Origin: an uncultured Blautia sp.
GTDB lineage: Bacteria > Bacillota > Clostridia > Lachnospirales > Lachnospiraceae
DNA: 6,139 nt
Direction: 5' to 3'
Assembly (NCBI GenBank): GCA_900551465.1
Contig: URWL01000133.1
Coordinates: 1-6,139, forward strand
Shown: one piece after another, positions 5,976 through 6,139 of the stretch
How positions within the stretch are numbered: position 1 is the stretch's first letter
Layout: the number at the start of each line of letters is the position of its first letter
Notes under the pieces: model-generated
Seen by the model: only the letters and a program-made list of their open reading frames with translations
Databases searched by the model: none
What the model was told of the DNA's origin: nothing
Translations under genes and position numbers: made by a program

Positions 5976-6139
5976 ATGCAGAATATCAGAATTTTAACAG
6001 CGGGAGATTCCTCCCTTTTGATTGAGTTCGGAAAGGAAATTAGTCCGGAAATCAATCGTAAAATCGCCGCAACCATCCAGCTTATGAAGGAACAGCATAT
6101 TGAAGGCGTGGTGGATATGATTCCGGCTTTCTGTTCTCT
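5976..6139 (+). CDS. pxpB: 5-oxoprolinase subunit B (KipI-like), 3'-truncated by window edge
   Basis: Only the first 54 codons are present. The N-terminus fits the PxpB/KipI (allophanate hydrolase subunit 1-like) family: ILTAGDSSLLIEFGKEISPEINRKI (residues 5-29) followed by GVVDMIPAFCS, matching the family's 'AGDSALLVEFG...INRKV...GVVEVVPTYRSLLV' pattern. PxpA, PxpB and PxpC together hydrolyse 5-oxoproline to glutamate with ATP in the cytoplasm; Bacillus KipI was first described as an inhibitor of the sporulation kinase KinA. The ATG has AGGAGA (5965-5970) five bases upstream, and an in-frame TAG at 5964 excludes any earlier start. It follows the transporter gene and is probably in the same operon; pxpA and pxpC are expected further right. 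The identification rests on a short fragment plus context. Confidence 0.85.
   Translation, partial: MQNIRILTAGDSSLLIEFGKEISPEINRKIAATIQLMKEQHIEGVVDMIPAFCS

Overview
The window looks like an ordinary chromosomal segment of a low-to-mid GC anaerobic Firmicute, most likely a Clostridia/Lachnospiraceae gut-type organism. This is inferred from strong AGGAGG ribosome binding sites, consensus sigma-A promoters, A/T-flanked intrinsic terminators, and the mix of iron-sulfur, iron-dependent dehydrogenase and 5-oxoproline genes. No RNA gene, mobile element or CRISPR array was seen.

Region 1 (1-1840, + strand) is a three-gene operon. Two paralogous MinD/Mrp-type P-loop ATPases carry inserted ferredoxin-like 4Fe-4S domains (the first cut off by the window's left edge; the two genes overlap as ATGA). 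A small NifX/NifB-C-type protein follows, ending in a Cys/His-rich tail. The set recurs in anaerobes and is thought to handle Fe-S or metal clusters, but its substrate is not established.

Region 2 (1841-3278) holds a convergent terminator shared by region 1 and an iron-containing alcohol dehydrogenase on the - strand, then a 170-base non-coding stretch between that gene and the glyA promoter. This stretch has two textbook divergent promoters and, between them, two adjacent dyad-symmetric sequences that look like regulator binding sites.

Region 3 (3279-4663) is glyA, serine hydroxymethyltransferase, with its own promoter and a 5'-leader hairpin. It ends at a very stable terminator hairpin. 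An extended -10 promoter for the next gene lies before that hairpin, not after it.

Region 4 (4694-6139) begins a probable 5-oxoproline (pyroglutamate) utilisation operon: an Nramp-fold transporter resembling Bacillus YcsG, then the start of pxpB (kipI-like), cut off by the right edge. The transporter lacks the aspartate, asparagine and methionine metal ligands of true Nramp proteins, so the usual 'manganese transporter' label is doubtful; with its neighbour it may carry 5-oxoproline or another organic substrate.

No wholly new system is evident. The most interesting points are the ligand-less Nramp homologue beside pxpB, the ATPase pair with its His-tailed NifX partner, and the regulatory architecture of the two intergenic regions.
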